From Stappia sp. ES.058 (lineage in GTDB: Bacteria > Pseudomonadota > Alphaproteobacteria > Rhizobiales > Stappiaceae): a stretch of 64,000 bases of DNA. Under the pieces are notes generated by a model. The model had not been told where the DNA came from. It did no database searches and was given only the letters and a program-made list of their open reading frames with translations. The stretch spans positions 1,054,001-1,118,000 of the forward strand of contig NZ_LT629784.1 of assembly GCF_900105595.1 (NCBI RefSeq). The letters are read 5' to 3'. Both the position numbers and the translations under genes were made by a program. How positions within the stretch are numbered: the first letter of the stretch is position 1; each line of letters starts with the position of its first letter. This document shows positions 52,768-61,734 of the stretch, piece after piece.

Positions 52768-54465
52768 TCAGCCGCAGACCGCAGTGACCTGGATTTCCAT
52801 GCCGGTCTTGTTCTTGAACGGAACGAGTTCGTAGCTTCGGTCCTTGAAAGTCTGGCGCTGCGTCCCCCAAATGCGCTCGCGACCGATCTGGTTGACCGCG
52901 ACGCTGTTGAAACTCGGATCGAAAAGCGCCTCCACCCCGGGCAGGGGCCCGGGCCGCACCCTGTAGGTCCGCATGTTCTTTTTGTCGGAGAGCATGTTGT
53001 AGCCCAGCATGCGAAACTCCGCGTTCTCCTTGCAGGGGTTCGACAGCCGGATTCCCATGCCGGGGCCGCGCGTGTCGAGGCGTTTCATGGGCCGCACCGT
53101 CATGCGGTTGCGCGGCAGGTCGGTGCCGTCTTTTGCAGCGCGCAGCAGTTGCAGATCACCGTGCGAAAGGCTTCTGGCGTGGCGGATGGTCTTGCCCGCC
53201 CGCCTCTGCGATGTGGAGAAACCGGCGAAGTACATCTTGCCGTTGTCGTGCGGCGCGCGGATCGGCCCCGATCTCGGTCCGGTATCGGGTCCGCAGGCCG
53301 GATCTGCGCTGAGGGGGAGGGACTGTCTCGCGTCCGGTGCGTCGGCGTCTTCGGGCAGCCAGTATCGGCAGACCAGCGCCTTTCGGCGGAACCGGTCGGG
53401 GGTCCTCAAGGACATTCCGTGTAACGCGAGGACCGGAGGTGCCGAGGTTTCGCTGATCCGCCAGAAGCCCGAGCGCCCGATCGCCTTTGGCGCGGGGGCC
53501 GCGAATTCGGCAAGGGCGATGGTGGCCGTGTCGGTGTCGCCGAGGTACCCCGGCCAGACATGCAGGGCCTTCACATCCAGTCGATGCAACCGCGAAAAAC
53601 CGGGTACTTCGCCCCGTTCTCCGCGTTCGTCGCGGGCGACGATGGGGCGCAGAGCCTGAAACGACATCCGCATGTCGCCCTGTTCGCCGTATTCGGCGAT
53701 GGCCGGCTCATAGCACATGGTGGAGATTGCCGCGAAGCGATCCGAGACCGCGACCGCCGCGCAATCCAGAGGCGACCGGTCGCCGCGTTCGATGCGCAGG
53801 ACGCCGAGCCCGACGAAGCGCGGCGCGTCGATCCAGCCCAGACGCTGGTCCCCGAAGTCGCGCGCGCTCATGACAGCCTCCGACAGCGGACCGGTGTAGG
53901 ACGCGGGGCCGGCGGAGGCCGACGCGGCGGCGGCATCGGACGATGTCCGGGACGTTGTCGCGCGAGGCGATGCGCCCGTCGTGCTCAGCGCCTGCAGCAA
54001 ATCCTCGCCGAACAGCGGATAGGCGAGCGCCAGTGCGACGAGGGCGGCGGCGATCCCGATGAACGGGCCGCGCCTGTTCCCACTGTCTCGGCGGGGCGGA
54101 AGGTCCGATGCGGTGTCGGGCCCGGCCCGGTCCGTGGATTCCGCGGCGGCGTCGCCGGGCGGGGGTGAGGGATGACCGGCGGCCTCCTCCCATTCGCCGT
54201 CGACCACACCGTCGTTGACTTCTGCGATGACGACGAGCGCACGCGGGTTTGCCAGACTGTCGCCCACCCCGGCGGCGATCTGGGTGACCGTGCCGGCGAG
54301 TGGAGAGCGCATCGCAAGGGTCTTGCCTGATGCCGTTTTCAGGATCAGCAGCACTGTTCCCGCTTCGACCGTATCGCCCTGACGGACCCGGACCTCCTCG
54401 ATCCGGAGGGGAAAGAGCGTCGTGTCCCGCGGGCTGAACACCTGTCTCGACTTCTCCGCAACCAA
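52768..54465 (-). CDS. Lipoyl-like domain, membrane anchor and pseudo-trypsin domain protein
   Basis: A 565-residue protein of unusual build. Residues 15-83 look like a biotinyl/lipoyl domain (VRQGDTVEAGTVLLILKTAS, with Lys48 near the modified-lysine position, then SPLAGTV). After a Pro/Asp-rich linker, residues 134-152 are a membrane segment (FIGIAAALVALALAYPLFG). The rest is extracytoplasmic and resembles a chymotrypsin-fold protease: Cys235 and Cys251 are 16 apart like the C42-C58 pair, but the catalytic His place is Met250; DTRGPGMG (464-471) matches the serine loop but has Met470 for Ser. Start is TTG 54465 with AGGAACGAAGGA. It heads the strand carrying the peptide and maturase genes. 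Domain calls are by eye. Confidence 0.65.
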   Translation of the reverse strand: MVAEKSRQVFSPRDTTLFPLRIEEVRVRQGDTVEAGTVLLILKTASGKTLAMRSPLAGTVTQIAAGVGDSLANPRALVVIAEVNDGVVDGEWEEAAGHPSPPPGDAAAESTDRAGPDTASDLPPRRDSGNRRGPFIGIAAALVALALAYPLFGEDLLQALSTTGASPRATTSRTSSDAAAASASAGPASYTGPLSEAVMSARDFGDQRLGWIDAPRFVGLGVLRIERGDRSPLDCAAVAVSDRFAAISTMCYEPAIAEYGEQGDMRMSFQALRPIVARDERGERGEVPGFSRLHRLDVKALHVWPGYLGDTDTATIALAEFAAPAPKAIGRSGFWRISETSAPPVLALHGMSLRTPDRFRRKALVCRYWLPEDADAPDARQSLPLSADPACGPDTGPRSGPIRAPHDNGKMYFAGFSTSQRRAGKTIRHARSLSHGDLQLLRAAKDGTDLPRNRMTVRPMKRLDTRGPGMGIRLSNPCKENAEFRMLGYNMLSDKKNMRTYRVRPGPLPGVEALFDPSFNSVAVNQIGRERIWGTQRQTFKDRSYELVPFKNKTGMEIQVTAVCG

Positions 54466-54612
54466 TCCTTCGTTCCTTTCGGGCGCCGGGCTGTCATCTT
54501 GCCTTATTTACCTGCCCTGCAAGGACTTTTTCGTCAACCGGGAGGCGTCGGCTCTTCGCCAGACGGGCTTTCCTGCCTACATTGTCTTTGCGAGCAAGTG
54601 AGCGGAGGTGTC

Positions 54613-55608
54613 ATGGTCCGGTATTCGACGATCGCGTTTCTCGGGGCGTTCTGCCTTGCGGCGATCCCCGCGCGCGCCGAGATTCCCTCCTTCACGCTTG
54701 AGACGGCTGCGGATCATCCGCTTGCCGGCAAGGTCTGGTCGCGCGCGGACGGCGACTTCGTGTCGGCCGAAGCGGTCGAACGGGCTGTGCGCGACGCGCG
54801 TTATGTGCTTCTTGGCGAGATCCACGACAATCCGGACCATCATGCGCTTCAGGCCTATTTGCTGGGCGCGGCTGCGGCGGACGGGCGTCGCCCGGCTGTG
54901 GTTCTGGAAATGGTCCCGCGCGACCGGCAGGAGCGGATCGAGGCTCATCTCGCCGCAACGCCGGCGGACGCGGCTGGGTTCGGCGCGGCGGTCGGCTGGT
55001 CGGAACTGGGCTGGCCGGACTATGCGATCTACCGGCCCATTCTGGAAACGGCTCTGGCCGCCGGCCTTCCGATCGTCGCCGGCGATGCGCCGCGCGCGGA
55101 GCGTCGCGTGCTGGCAAGGGAGGGGCTGGAGAGCCTCGGCGCGCGGAGGATTGCGGGTCTCGCCCTGGAAAACCCGCTCGGCGCGGCGGAAGACGCCCGG
55201 CTGCTCGACACGCTGTTCGACGGCCATTGCGGATTGATGCCGCGCGCCGCGCTTGCGCCGCTTGTCGCGGTGCAGCGGTTGCGCGATGCGACGCTGGTCG
55301 ACGCGATGATCGCAGCCGATGCCGCAGGCGCCGACGGTGCGGTGCTGATCGCTGGTGCAGGACATGTGCGCAAGGATTTCGGCGTGCCGCGCTATCTGGC
55401 GTGGCGCGACGCTGCTGCTCCGGTCGTTGCGGTTGGCTTCGTAGAGGTCCGCGCGGATGCGACGCAGCCGCAGGACTACGCGGCGGTCGGCGACGATGGC
55501 GAGGCGCTCTACGACTACGTCTGGTTCACGCCCGGACGCGGGGCCGCGCGCGGCGACCCTTGCGCGAAGTTGGAAAAGCGGTTCGAGGACGCCCGCAAGC
55601 AGCAGTGA
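54613..55608 (+). CDS. ChaN-like (Tiki superfamily) secreted haem-binding protein
   Basis: A 331-residue exported protein with a signal peptide (residues 1-22, ending PARA). The ChaN/DUF399 core is clear: ARYVLLGEIHDNPDHHALQA at about residues 62-81, AVVLEMVPRDRQERIEAHLA, LPIVAGDAPRAERRVLA, the CG in FDGHCGLMP and ADGAVLIAGAGHVRKDFGVP near 245-264. Relatives bind haem in the periplasm or outer membrane and may hydrolyse peptides. The ATG at 54613 has GGAGG upstream. It is divergent from the pseudo-trypsin gene with a 147-bp gap; whether it belongs to that system is unknown. Confidence 0.82.
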   Translation: MVRYSTIAFLGAFCLAAIPARAEIPSFTLETAADHPLAGKVWSRADGDFVSAEAVERAVRDARYVLLGEIHDNPDHHALQAYLLGAAAADGRRPAVVLEMVPRDRQERIEAHLAATPADAAGFGAAVGWSELGWPDYAIYRPILETALAAGLPIVAGDAPRAERRVLAREGLESLGARRIAGLALENPLGAAEDARLLDTLFDGHCGLMPRAALAPLVAVQRLRDATLVDAMIAADAAGADGAVLIAGAGHVRKDFGVPRYLAWRDAAAPVVAVGFVEVRADATQPQDYAAVGDDGEALYDYVWFTPGRGAARGDPCAKLEKRFEDARKQQ

Positions 55609-55621
55609 TGCCGGGGCAGGC

Positions 55622-57571
55622 TCAGGACGAGCGGCGCGTCGTTGCCGGATCGGCCTCTGAGGCCGGATTTGCGGGATCAGCCGTATCGGCTGGTATCTCC
55701 GCTTCCTTCGGCGGCGTGTCATAGGCGCTGAGGCGGCGCGCCGCGACCTTCTTGCGGGCCCGGCGCATGCGCAGCCGGTTTGCTGCGCGCTTGCCCATGC
55801 GATTGAGATCCTGCCGCGAGAAGAAGAACGGCAGCACCGGCTCCTCCGGTTCCACATGTTCAACCGCAAGCCCGACGCCGGTGATCCCGTGGTCGTCGTT
55901 GATGTCGCGCACCACAAGATCGATGTCGCCATAGGGCACGCGGTCGGTCGGCTCGATGTCGTCGCCAAGCTCGCGCTCCATCACCTGCTTGAGCGTCAGC
56001 TCGGCATCGCGGCGTTCCACGCGGAACCCGTAGGCTGCGCCAACGTCGGCAATCCGTGTCGCCGGATCGAGCGGAAAGTCGCCGAAGAGCGCCGGGTCAT
56101 GCTCGTCTTCCGGCGCGCCCGCGAAGAGCGCGTCGAGCACCGGCACCTGTCGCGCGTTGGTGAGAATATAGACGCGGTCACCCGCTTCGGGGCGTCCGGC
56201 CTTCTGCAAGCGGATGGTCTTGCCGTTCCTGAGGATCAGCGAGGGTCGGGCCCAGCGGGGAATGCGCGCGCCGCGCGCCACCGCACTTGCCGGGTGCACC
56301 CTGTAGCAGACGATTTCATGGTCGAGCCCGCCCGGCAGTTCCAGTTCGATGCGCTCCACCGGACCGCGCCTGGCCGGCACGATCAGCTTCAGCCATTTCG
56401 CCATCGGGCGGATCGTCCAGCCCTGCAGCACCAGCGAGGCCAGCACGATCAGGAAGGTGACGTTGAAGATCGCCTGGGCGTTGGGTAATTCCGCGATCAG
56501 CGGCAGGATCGCGAGCAGGATGGAGACCGCGCCGCGCAGGCCGACCCAGGAGACGAAGGCGATTTCCGCGCGCGTGAAGCCGAAGGGCAGCAGGCAAAGC
56601 CAGACCGCCAGAGGGCGCGCCAGAAACATCAAAACCGCGGCGAGAACCAGGCCGGGGAGAGCAACCTCGCCGAATTGCGATGGCGTCGCCAAAAGGCCCA
56701 GCGTCACGAACATGCCGATCTGCCCGAGCCAGGTCATCCCGCCCTGAAAGTTCTTCAGCGCGGGCTGCTGGCGGATGCGGACATTGCCGCAGGTGATGCC
56801 GGCGACATAGACGGCGAGGAACCCGCTGCCGCCGGCAAGCGAGGTCGCCCCCGACAAGGCCAACGCCAAAGCGAGCACGACGATCGGGTAGAGCGCCGGC
56901 TCCAGATTGACCCGGTTGACGAGTTGCACGATGGCGTAGCCGCCGGCGAGCCCCGCGGCGAGGCCGATGCCCATCTGCTGGACGAATTGCAGGGCAAGTC
57001 CGCCGGCGGTGCCGCTGTCGAAGTCGAGCGCGCCCGCCGTGATCATGCTCACCAGCGTCATCGTGAGGAAGATGGCCATCGGATCGTTCGATCCTGATTC
57101 CACCTCCAGCGTGGCGGAGATCATCTCGCGCAGGTGCACCCCGCCGACCCTTAGCAGAAAAAACACGGCCGCCGCATCGGTCGAGCCGACGATGGCACCG
57201 AGCAGCAGGCCCTCTACCCACGACCAGCCGAACAGGAGATGCGCCGCCGTCCCGACCACAGCCGAGGTGATGCCGACGCCGAGCGTCGCCAGCATGAGCG
57301 CCGGCGCGGCGGCGAGCCGAAACGTCGACAGCCGCGTCCGAAAACCGGAATCGAACAGGATGATCGCAAGCGCGATAGAGCCGATGAAATAGGCGGCGCG
57401 TGCGTCGGAAAAGGCGATCCCGCCGGGGCCGTCCTTGCCGGCCGCGATGCCGACGAGGAGGAACACCAGCAGCAATGGCGCGCCGACGCGGAAACTGACG
57501 AGCGACGTGAACACCGACACGGCAACGAGACCGGCAGCGATCAGGATCACGAGGTTCAGCGTTTCAAGCAT
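55622..57571 (-). CDS. Potassium/proton (CPA1-type) antiporter with RCK_C domain
   Basis: A 649-residue protein. The N-terminal 390 residues contain about 12 membrane segments of the NhaP/CvrA type, including FVFLLVGIAAG-like and the conserved ion-binding ALEVESGSNDPMAIF region (read as TLEVESGSNDPMAIFL) and GSTDAAAVFFLLR. A TrkA-C-like region follows at about 430-520 (LPGGLDHEIVCYRVHP, AGDRVYILTNARQ), then a CvrA-type C-terminal domain and an Ala/Arg-rich tail. It exchanges K+ or Na+ for H+ at the inner membrane. The ATG at 57571 fits the first membrane segment; an in-frame TTG upstream adds 17 non-membrane residues. Confidence 0.9.
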   Translation of the reverse strand: MLETLNLVILIAAGLVAVSVFTSLVSFRVGAPLLLVFLLVGIAAGKDGPGGIAFSDARAAYFIGSIALAIILFDSGFRTRLSTFRLAAAPALMLATLGVGITSAVVGTAAHLLFGWSWVEGLLLGAIVGSTDAAAVFFLLRVGGVHLREMISATLEVESGSNDPMAIFLTMTLVSMITAGALDFDSGTAGGLALQFVQQMGIGLAAGLAGGYAIVQLVNRVNLEPALYPIVVLALALALSGATSLAGGSGFLAVYVAGITCGNVRIRQQPALKNFQGGMTWLGQIGMFVTLGLLATPSQFGEVALPGLVLAAVLMFLARPLAVWLCLLPFGFTRAEIAFVSWVGLRGAVSILLAILPLIAELPNAQAIFNVTFLIVLASLVLQGWTIRPMAKWLKLIVPARRGPVERIELELPGGLDHEIVCYRVHPASAVARGARIPRWARPSLILRNGKTIRLQKAGRPEAGDRVYILTNARQVPVLDALFAGAPEDEHDPALFGDFPLDPATRIADVGAAYGFRVERRDAELTLKQVMERELGDDIEPTDRVPYGDIDLVVRDINDDHGITGVGLAVEHVEPEEPVLPFFFSRQDLNRMGKRAANRLRMRRARKKVAARRLSAYDTPPKEAEIPADTADPANPASEADPATTRRSS

Positions 57572-57665
57572 CCGGGGCGGCCCTGCCCCTTGCGTCGGGG
57601 GCGTGTCGAGGGAATCGTGCAATTCTCCCGACTATACGGCAATTCGGGCCCGAATTGCGTTCGCC

Positions 57666-58802
57666 TCAGGCGGCGGCGCGCCGCGTTGCGGCGGCGGCAC
57701 TGCTGCGGGCAGGTGTTGCCGCGCCGCTCGCGAAGATCCGGCCGAACCGGTTCGCGAGGAACGTCTCCAGCGCGATGTCCTCCTGTTTGAGGAAGCCGCG
57801 CGTCGCGATCTTGCCCGAGCGCAGCAGGTCGAGCGTGGTGCAGACGCCGGCCGATGTCGTGCTCTGGATCGCCGACCATGTGTCGCCGGCAAACTCCTGC
57901 GCCGTCACCCGGTAGACGGCAGATTCCTGCTCATGCAGGTCGCCCTTCGTTCCCGAGGCGGTGATGAAGATCAGCACCACGTCCTGCCGTGTCATCGGCA
58001 CGGCGGTTTCCATCACGTCGCGCATCAGATCGCGGCGGTTCTTCAGCCCGAGATCCTGGAGCAGCATGCGCATGATGTCGCGATGGCCTGGGTAGCGCGT
58101 CGTGAGATAGCGCAGGTTCTTGACCTTGCCGGCCAGCGTCTCGCTGAGCGAACCGAGACCGCCGGAGGTGTTGAACGCCTCGTAGGTCACGCCGTCGAGG
58201 GTGAAGGTCTCATGGCCCTCAAGCGGCTGGACCAGCGTCGGTTGACCGTCGACCACGGCCTCGCACGGTTCGCAATACTCGTTGATCAGCCCGTCGGTCG
58301 ACCAGGTTAGATTGTACTTCAGCGCATTGGTGGGAAAGCGCGGCAGCGCGCCGACCCGCATGGTCAGCGTGTCGAGGGCATCGAAGCGCCTGGCGAGATC
58401 ATGGCCGGCAATGGACACGAAGCCCGGCGCCAGCCCGCATTGCGGCGCGAAAGCGGTCTCGGCTCCTTCGGCGAGTGCGCGCACGGCCCTGGTGGAGGCG
58501 ACGTCCTCGGTCAGATCCAGGAAATGCGTCCCGGCGCGTTTGGCCGCGCGGGCGATCGTCTCGGTCAGGAAGAAGGGGGCGGCGGACAGGACCGCCTTCG
58601 TGTCCGCAAGGGCGGCGACGAGCGCGTCTTCATCGGCAACATCGACCTCTTTCGTCGCGACGCCCGGACGGGCGGAAGCCGCAAGGGCTGCGGTGTCGCG
58701 GTCGGCGATGGTGACGGCGTAGTCGCCCGTGTCGGCGAGCATCGCGGCAAGCGCGCGGCCGATTTTGCCCGCGCCGACGATAAGAACTGGCCAGGTGCTC
58801 AT
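57666..58802 (-). CDS. Saccharopine dehydrogenase-family protein
   Basis: A 378-residue enzyme with the Rossmann start [48 protein letters not shown] sequence (split here at residue 95) and [18 protein letters not shown], typical of saccharopine dehydrogenase/Lys9-like proteins. It probably converts saccharopine to 2-aminoadipate semialdehyde and glutamate in lysine catabolism. ATG 58802 has AGGAGG upstream. An Lrp-type regulator gene lies 129 bp upstream on the same strand, consistent with amino acid-responsive control. The C-terminal 20 residues are Ala/Arg-rich and add nothing recognisable. Confidence 0.85.
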   Translation of the reverse strand: MSTWPVLIVGAGKIGRALAAMLADTGDYAVTIADRDTAALAASARPGVATKEVDVADEDALVAALADTKAVLSAAPFFLTETIARAAKRAGTHFLDLTEDVASTRAVRALAEGAETAFAPQCGLAPGFVSIAGHDLARRFDALDTLTMRVGALPRFPTNALKYNLTWSTDGLINEYCEPCEAVVDGQPTLVQPLEGHETFTLDGVTYEAFNTSGGLGSLSETLAGKVKNLRYLTTRYPGHRDIMRMLLQDLGLKNRRDLMRDVMETAVPMTRQDVVLIFITASGTKGDLHEQESAVYRVTAQEFAGDTWSAIQSTTSAGVCTTLDLLRSGKIATRGFLKQEDIALETFLANRFGRIFASGAATPARSSAAAATRRAAA

Positions 58803-58931
58803 GGGTGTTTCCTCCTGAAAAGCGTTGATTTCTAGGAGGTTACGTTCGCGCTGGTTCGCGTGGGAGGGGCAATTCCGTCGGATGTTCGGGCTTTTCCGTT
58901 GTTTTGACGGGCTTTTCGGCAAATTGCCGGA

Positions 58932-59396
58932 TCAACCGCCGGCAAGCGTCGGCACGGGGCTGCGGTCGAACTTCGAGGCGAGCACGATGGAGGAGCGCGA
59001 GCGCTGCACGCCGGGGATGCCGGCGATGTCGTCGAGCGCCTCGTCGAGATCTTCCAGCTGCGGCGCCTCGACGACGAGGCAGATGTCGAATTCGCCGGAG
59101 ACGGTCAGACAGGTCCGGATTTCCGGAAATGTTTCCAGTCGCTTGAGCGTCTGGCGAACCTGCTGCTGCTCGACCGCCAGCATGACCAGCGCGCGCACCG
59201 GATTGTCCTGCGCCGGGCGCGAGAGAACGGCCGTATAGCCAGTGATAACGCCGGTGCGTTCCAGCCGCGCGATCCGCTCATGCACGGTGGAACGGGCAAC
59301 GCCGAGCTTGCGGGCGAGATCGGATGTCGGCATGCGCGCGTTCATCTGAAGGAGCGCGACAAGCTTCTTGTCGAGGGAATCGCGGGGTGTTGCCAT
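58932..59396 (-). CDS. Lrp/AsnC-family transcriptional regulator
   Basis: A 154-residue Lrp-type protein with the HTH in LDKKLVALLQMNARMPTSDL and ARKLGVARSTVHERIARLER, and a C-terminal RAM domain (NPVRALVMLAVEQQQVRQTL, VSGEFDICLVVEAPQLEDLD). It senses an amino acid and likely controls the saccharopine dehydrogenase gene downstream. The ATG at 59396 gives the standard distance to the HTH; there is no strong Shine-Dalgarno, and the open frame upstream to 59462 is less protein-like. Confidence 0.9.
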   Translation of the reverse strand: MATPRDSLDKKLVALLQMNARMPTSDLARKLGVARSTVHERIARLERTGVITGYTAVLSRPAQDNPVRALVMLAVEQQQVRQTLKRLETFPEIRTCLTVSGEFDICLVVEAPQLEDLDEALDDIAGIPGVQRSRSSIVLASKFDRSPVPTLAGG

Positions 59397-59493
59397 GACA
59401 GTCCGTGCGTTTGTCCGGTGATTCGTCGATAATACCGACGAAACGGGGGCAAACACATTCAATTCGTCATTTCCGCCCGGCTTTGGCGCGCGC

Positions 59494-60906
59494 CTATCTG
59501 ATCGTATAGGGAATCAGCCGGCGGTCGTTGCTGTCGATGGTGATGGCGCGGTTGAGCGGCGGCACGGAGCGCTGAGGGCAGGTGAGGCGTTCGCATATGC
59601 GACAGGAAATGCCAATGGGTTCGAAGGCGGCCGTGCGCGTCAGGTCGAGGTCGTCGCAATATACGAGGTCGCGCGCATGGGCGATTTCGGTGCCGAGCGC
59701 GATGGCGTAATGCAGCACCGGCCCGCTGTAGCCGCCGGATTTCTTGATGACATGGGCGGCCAGCGAAATGTAGCGCGACCCGTCCGGCGTTTCCGCCAGT
59801 TGGCGGATGATCGTGCCCTGGGTCTCGAAGGCGCGGTGCACGTTCCACAAGGGGCAGGCGGCGCCAAAGCGGGCGAACTGCAACTTTGTGGCGGAATGCC
59901 GTTTGGTGATGTTGCCGGCCCGGTCGACACGGGCGAAGAAGAAGGGGATGCCCTTCATGCGCGGGCGCTGCAGCGTCGACAGGCGATGCGCGACCTGCTC
60001 GAGGCTTGCGCCGAACCGGTCGGCGATCAGGTCGAGATCATGTCGGGTTTCCCGTGCGACGCGCAGGAACGCACCGTAGGGCAGAACGAGCGCCCCGGCG
60101 AAGGCATTGGCCAGACCGATGCGGGCGACATGGATCGCATCGTCGGACTGGAATTTCGCGTCCTTGAGCACCGCATCCATGATGTCGGTCGCTTCGAGGA
60201 GGGCGATCTGATGCGCGAGCTGGAAGACGATGGTCGATTCCGGCAGGGCCTCGTTGAGCACCAGCGTGCGCGCCGACTTGTCATAGGTGCGGATCTGCCC
60301 GGCGTCCTCGCCCGAGCGCCGGCGCTGCACCGCGATGCCGTGCCGGGTTTCCAGATGCGCGACCAGATCGCGGGCGAACACCCGGCCCGCCGGCGCGATT
60401 GCCTGCGACAGCGCCTCCGCCGCGACGTCGAGATCGTGGATGTAGTTGTTCTCGAAGTGGAAGAAGTCGCGGACCTCTTCATAGGGGGTCGGCCGCGCCA
60501 GGCTTTCGTCACGCGCCAGCGTATCGTCGAGGGTGGCGAGCTGCTCGCTTGTCTGGCGATAGGCCTGATGCAGCCGCACCAGCCCGTGGGCGACGTCGGG
60601 CGCGTTCTGGCACACCATCTTGAAGTCCTGCAGCCCCGGCACACTTCCCGCAAAGACCGGATCGGCGAAAACCTCCTGCAGGGCCGCCAGCAGGCGGTCG
60701 TTGTCGTCCACCGACAGCGACGAGATATCGAGGCTGAATTTCTCGCTGAGCGACAGTAAGACCGGCGCGGACACCGGGCGTTGATTGTTTTCCAGTTGGT
60801 TGACGTAGCTGGTCGACAGGCCGAGCCTTTCGGCGAAATCCCGTTGCGTCAGCGCGGCGTTCTCGCGCAGACTGCGGATCTGGCGACCGAGGAAGAGCTT
60901 TTTCAT
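59494..60906 (-). CDS. Short-chain acyl-CoA regulator of the ScfR/PccR type (XRE, DUF2083)
   Basis: A 470-residue regulator: N-terminal XRE HTH (GRQIRSLRENAALTQRDFAE, then RLGLSTSYVNQLENNQRPVS), a central ImmA/IrrE-like part whose HEXXH is degenerate (QLAHQIALLE), and a C-terminal DUF2083 domain ending with a Cys cluster, CRICERLTC. Rhodobacter sphaeroides PccR, of this family, activates propionyl-CoA carboxylase in response to short-chain acyl-CoA. pccB lies 1.4 kb away on the other strand with TTTGCAAA-type repeats upstream. ATG 60906 is chosen over a GTG 15 bases further up. Confidence 0.85.
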   Translation of the reverse strand: MKKLFLGRQIRSLRENAALTQRDFAERLGLSTSYVNQLENNQRPVSAPVLLSLSEKFSLDISSLSVDDNDRLLAALQEVFADPVFAGSVPGLQDFKMVCQNAPDVAHGLVRLHQAYRQTSEQLATLDDTLARDESLARPTPYEEVRDFFHFENNYIHDLDVAAEALSQAIAPAGRVFARDLVAHLETRHGIAVQRRRSGEDAGQIRTYDKSARTLVLNEALPESTIVFQLAHQIALLEATDIMDAVLKDAKFQSDDAIHVARIGLANAFAGALVLPYGAFLRVARETRHDLDLIADRFGASLEQVAHRLSTLQRPRMKGIPFFFARVDRAGNITKRHSATKLQFARFGAACPLWNVHRAFETQGTIIRQLAETPDGSRYISLAAHVIKKSGGYSGPVLHYAIALGTEIAHARDLVYCDDLDLTRTAAFEPIGISCRICERLTCPQRSVPPLNRAITIDSNDRRLIPYTIR

Positions 60907-60984
60907 GTGCGCGCGGGACACGATCGGCGGATTGTCCGTCCGATCGTGTCGACCAGTTTCTGTCGATTTCGGTTCATGTATCTT

Positions 60985-61734
60985 CTAAACATAAAACGTA
61001 TTGCGCGTAGCGGCGGTGTCGAAATCAAAGCCGAATGTTTCGATATCATCTGAATACCAGTCTGCAACTATCTGTATAAGTTTTTCATTGTAGAATGCTT
61101 TGTAATTCTTTTTTCTGGTTTTGCTCGTATTTCGCTTTTCAATGTCATCAGTCATGCCAAAATATTTGCCTAATTCGTTCGACAGATTTTCAAGCGTCAG
61201 GATATCGACTGCGATCTTTCCGTTCTCGTCGACGACATAGTCCAACTGTGGATACCAACCTCGAACGGCGCGATGCCAGAAGAACTCCCGATTGCCCCAA
61301 ACATGGCGGTCTTCCAAAAAGGCTTCGAAATCGCGGGGCGCATATCCTTCTGGCGCCCGGCCGTCATCCATCGCATCTATCGCGAAGGTGTATCTCGACA
61401 CGACGCGGGACCAAGGATTGCGAACGATTGCAAACGCATTGTTCGCCTTTCGAACTGTAGGCCGTACGTCGATGTATCGTGCGTGCTCGTAACCGGGGTG
61501 ATCACCTGTAGCGTTCATCGCGGCGAGCAGACTGTCGGCGTAGGTTTTGCTTTTTAACCTCTTGCGGGACGATATCAGAATGCGATCCTTTAACTGTTGC
61601 GCATGCCTGATAGACATTCCTCCGTTTTTCGGAATGTGAATGAACAGGCTTTTCGGCTTCCGAAGGCCCAGCGCAGTAAGACACTGTTCGATGCGATACT
61701 GAACTTCCCGGCGATCCAAATGAAGCAATTCCAA
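60985..61734 (-). CDS. Sulfotransferase-family protein
   Basis: A 249-residue cytoplasmic protein with the PAPS 5'-phosphosulfate loop FIHIPKNGGMSIRH at about residues 31-44 and the 3'-phosphate motif AFAIVRNPWSRVVSRYTFAI at about 101-120, as in Sulfotransfer_2 proteins that sulfate carbohydrates or lipids. The start is uncertain: an in-frame TGA lies two codons upstream of TTG 61734, and no ATG precedes the PAPS loop, so TTG is used or the N terminus has been lost. Composition is AT-richer and codon use less biased than in its neighbours, which suggests recent transfer. Confidence 0.75.
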   Translation of the reverse strand: MELLHLDRREVQYRIEQCLTALGLRKPKSLFIHIPKNGGMSIRHAQQLKDRILISSRKRLKSKTYADSLLAAMNATGDHPGYEHARYIDVRPTVRKANNAFAIVRNPWSRVVSRYTFAIDAMDDGRAPEGYAPRDFEAFLEDRHVWGNREFFWHRAVRGWYPQLDYVVDENGKIAVDILTLENLSNELGKYFGMTDDIEKRNTSKTRKKNYKAFYNEKLIQIVADWYSDDIETFGFDFDTAATRNTFYV

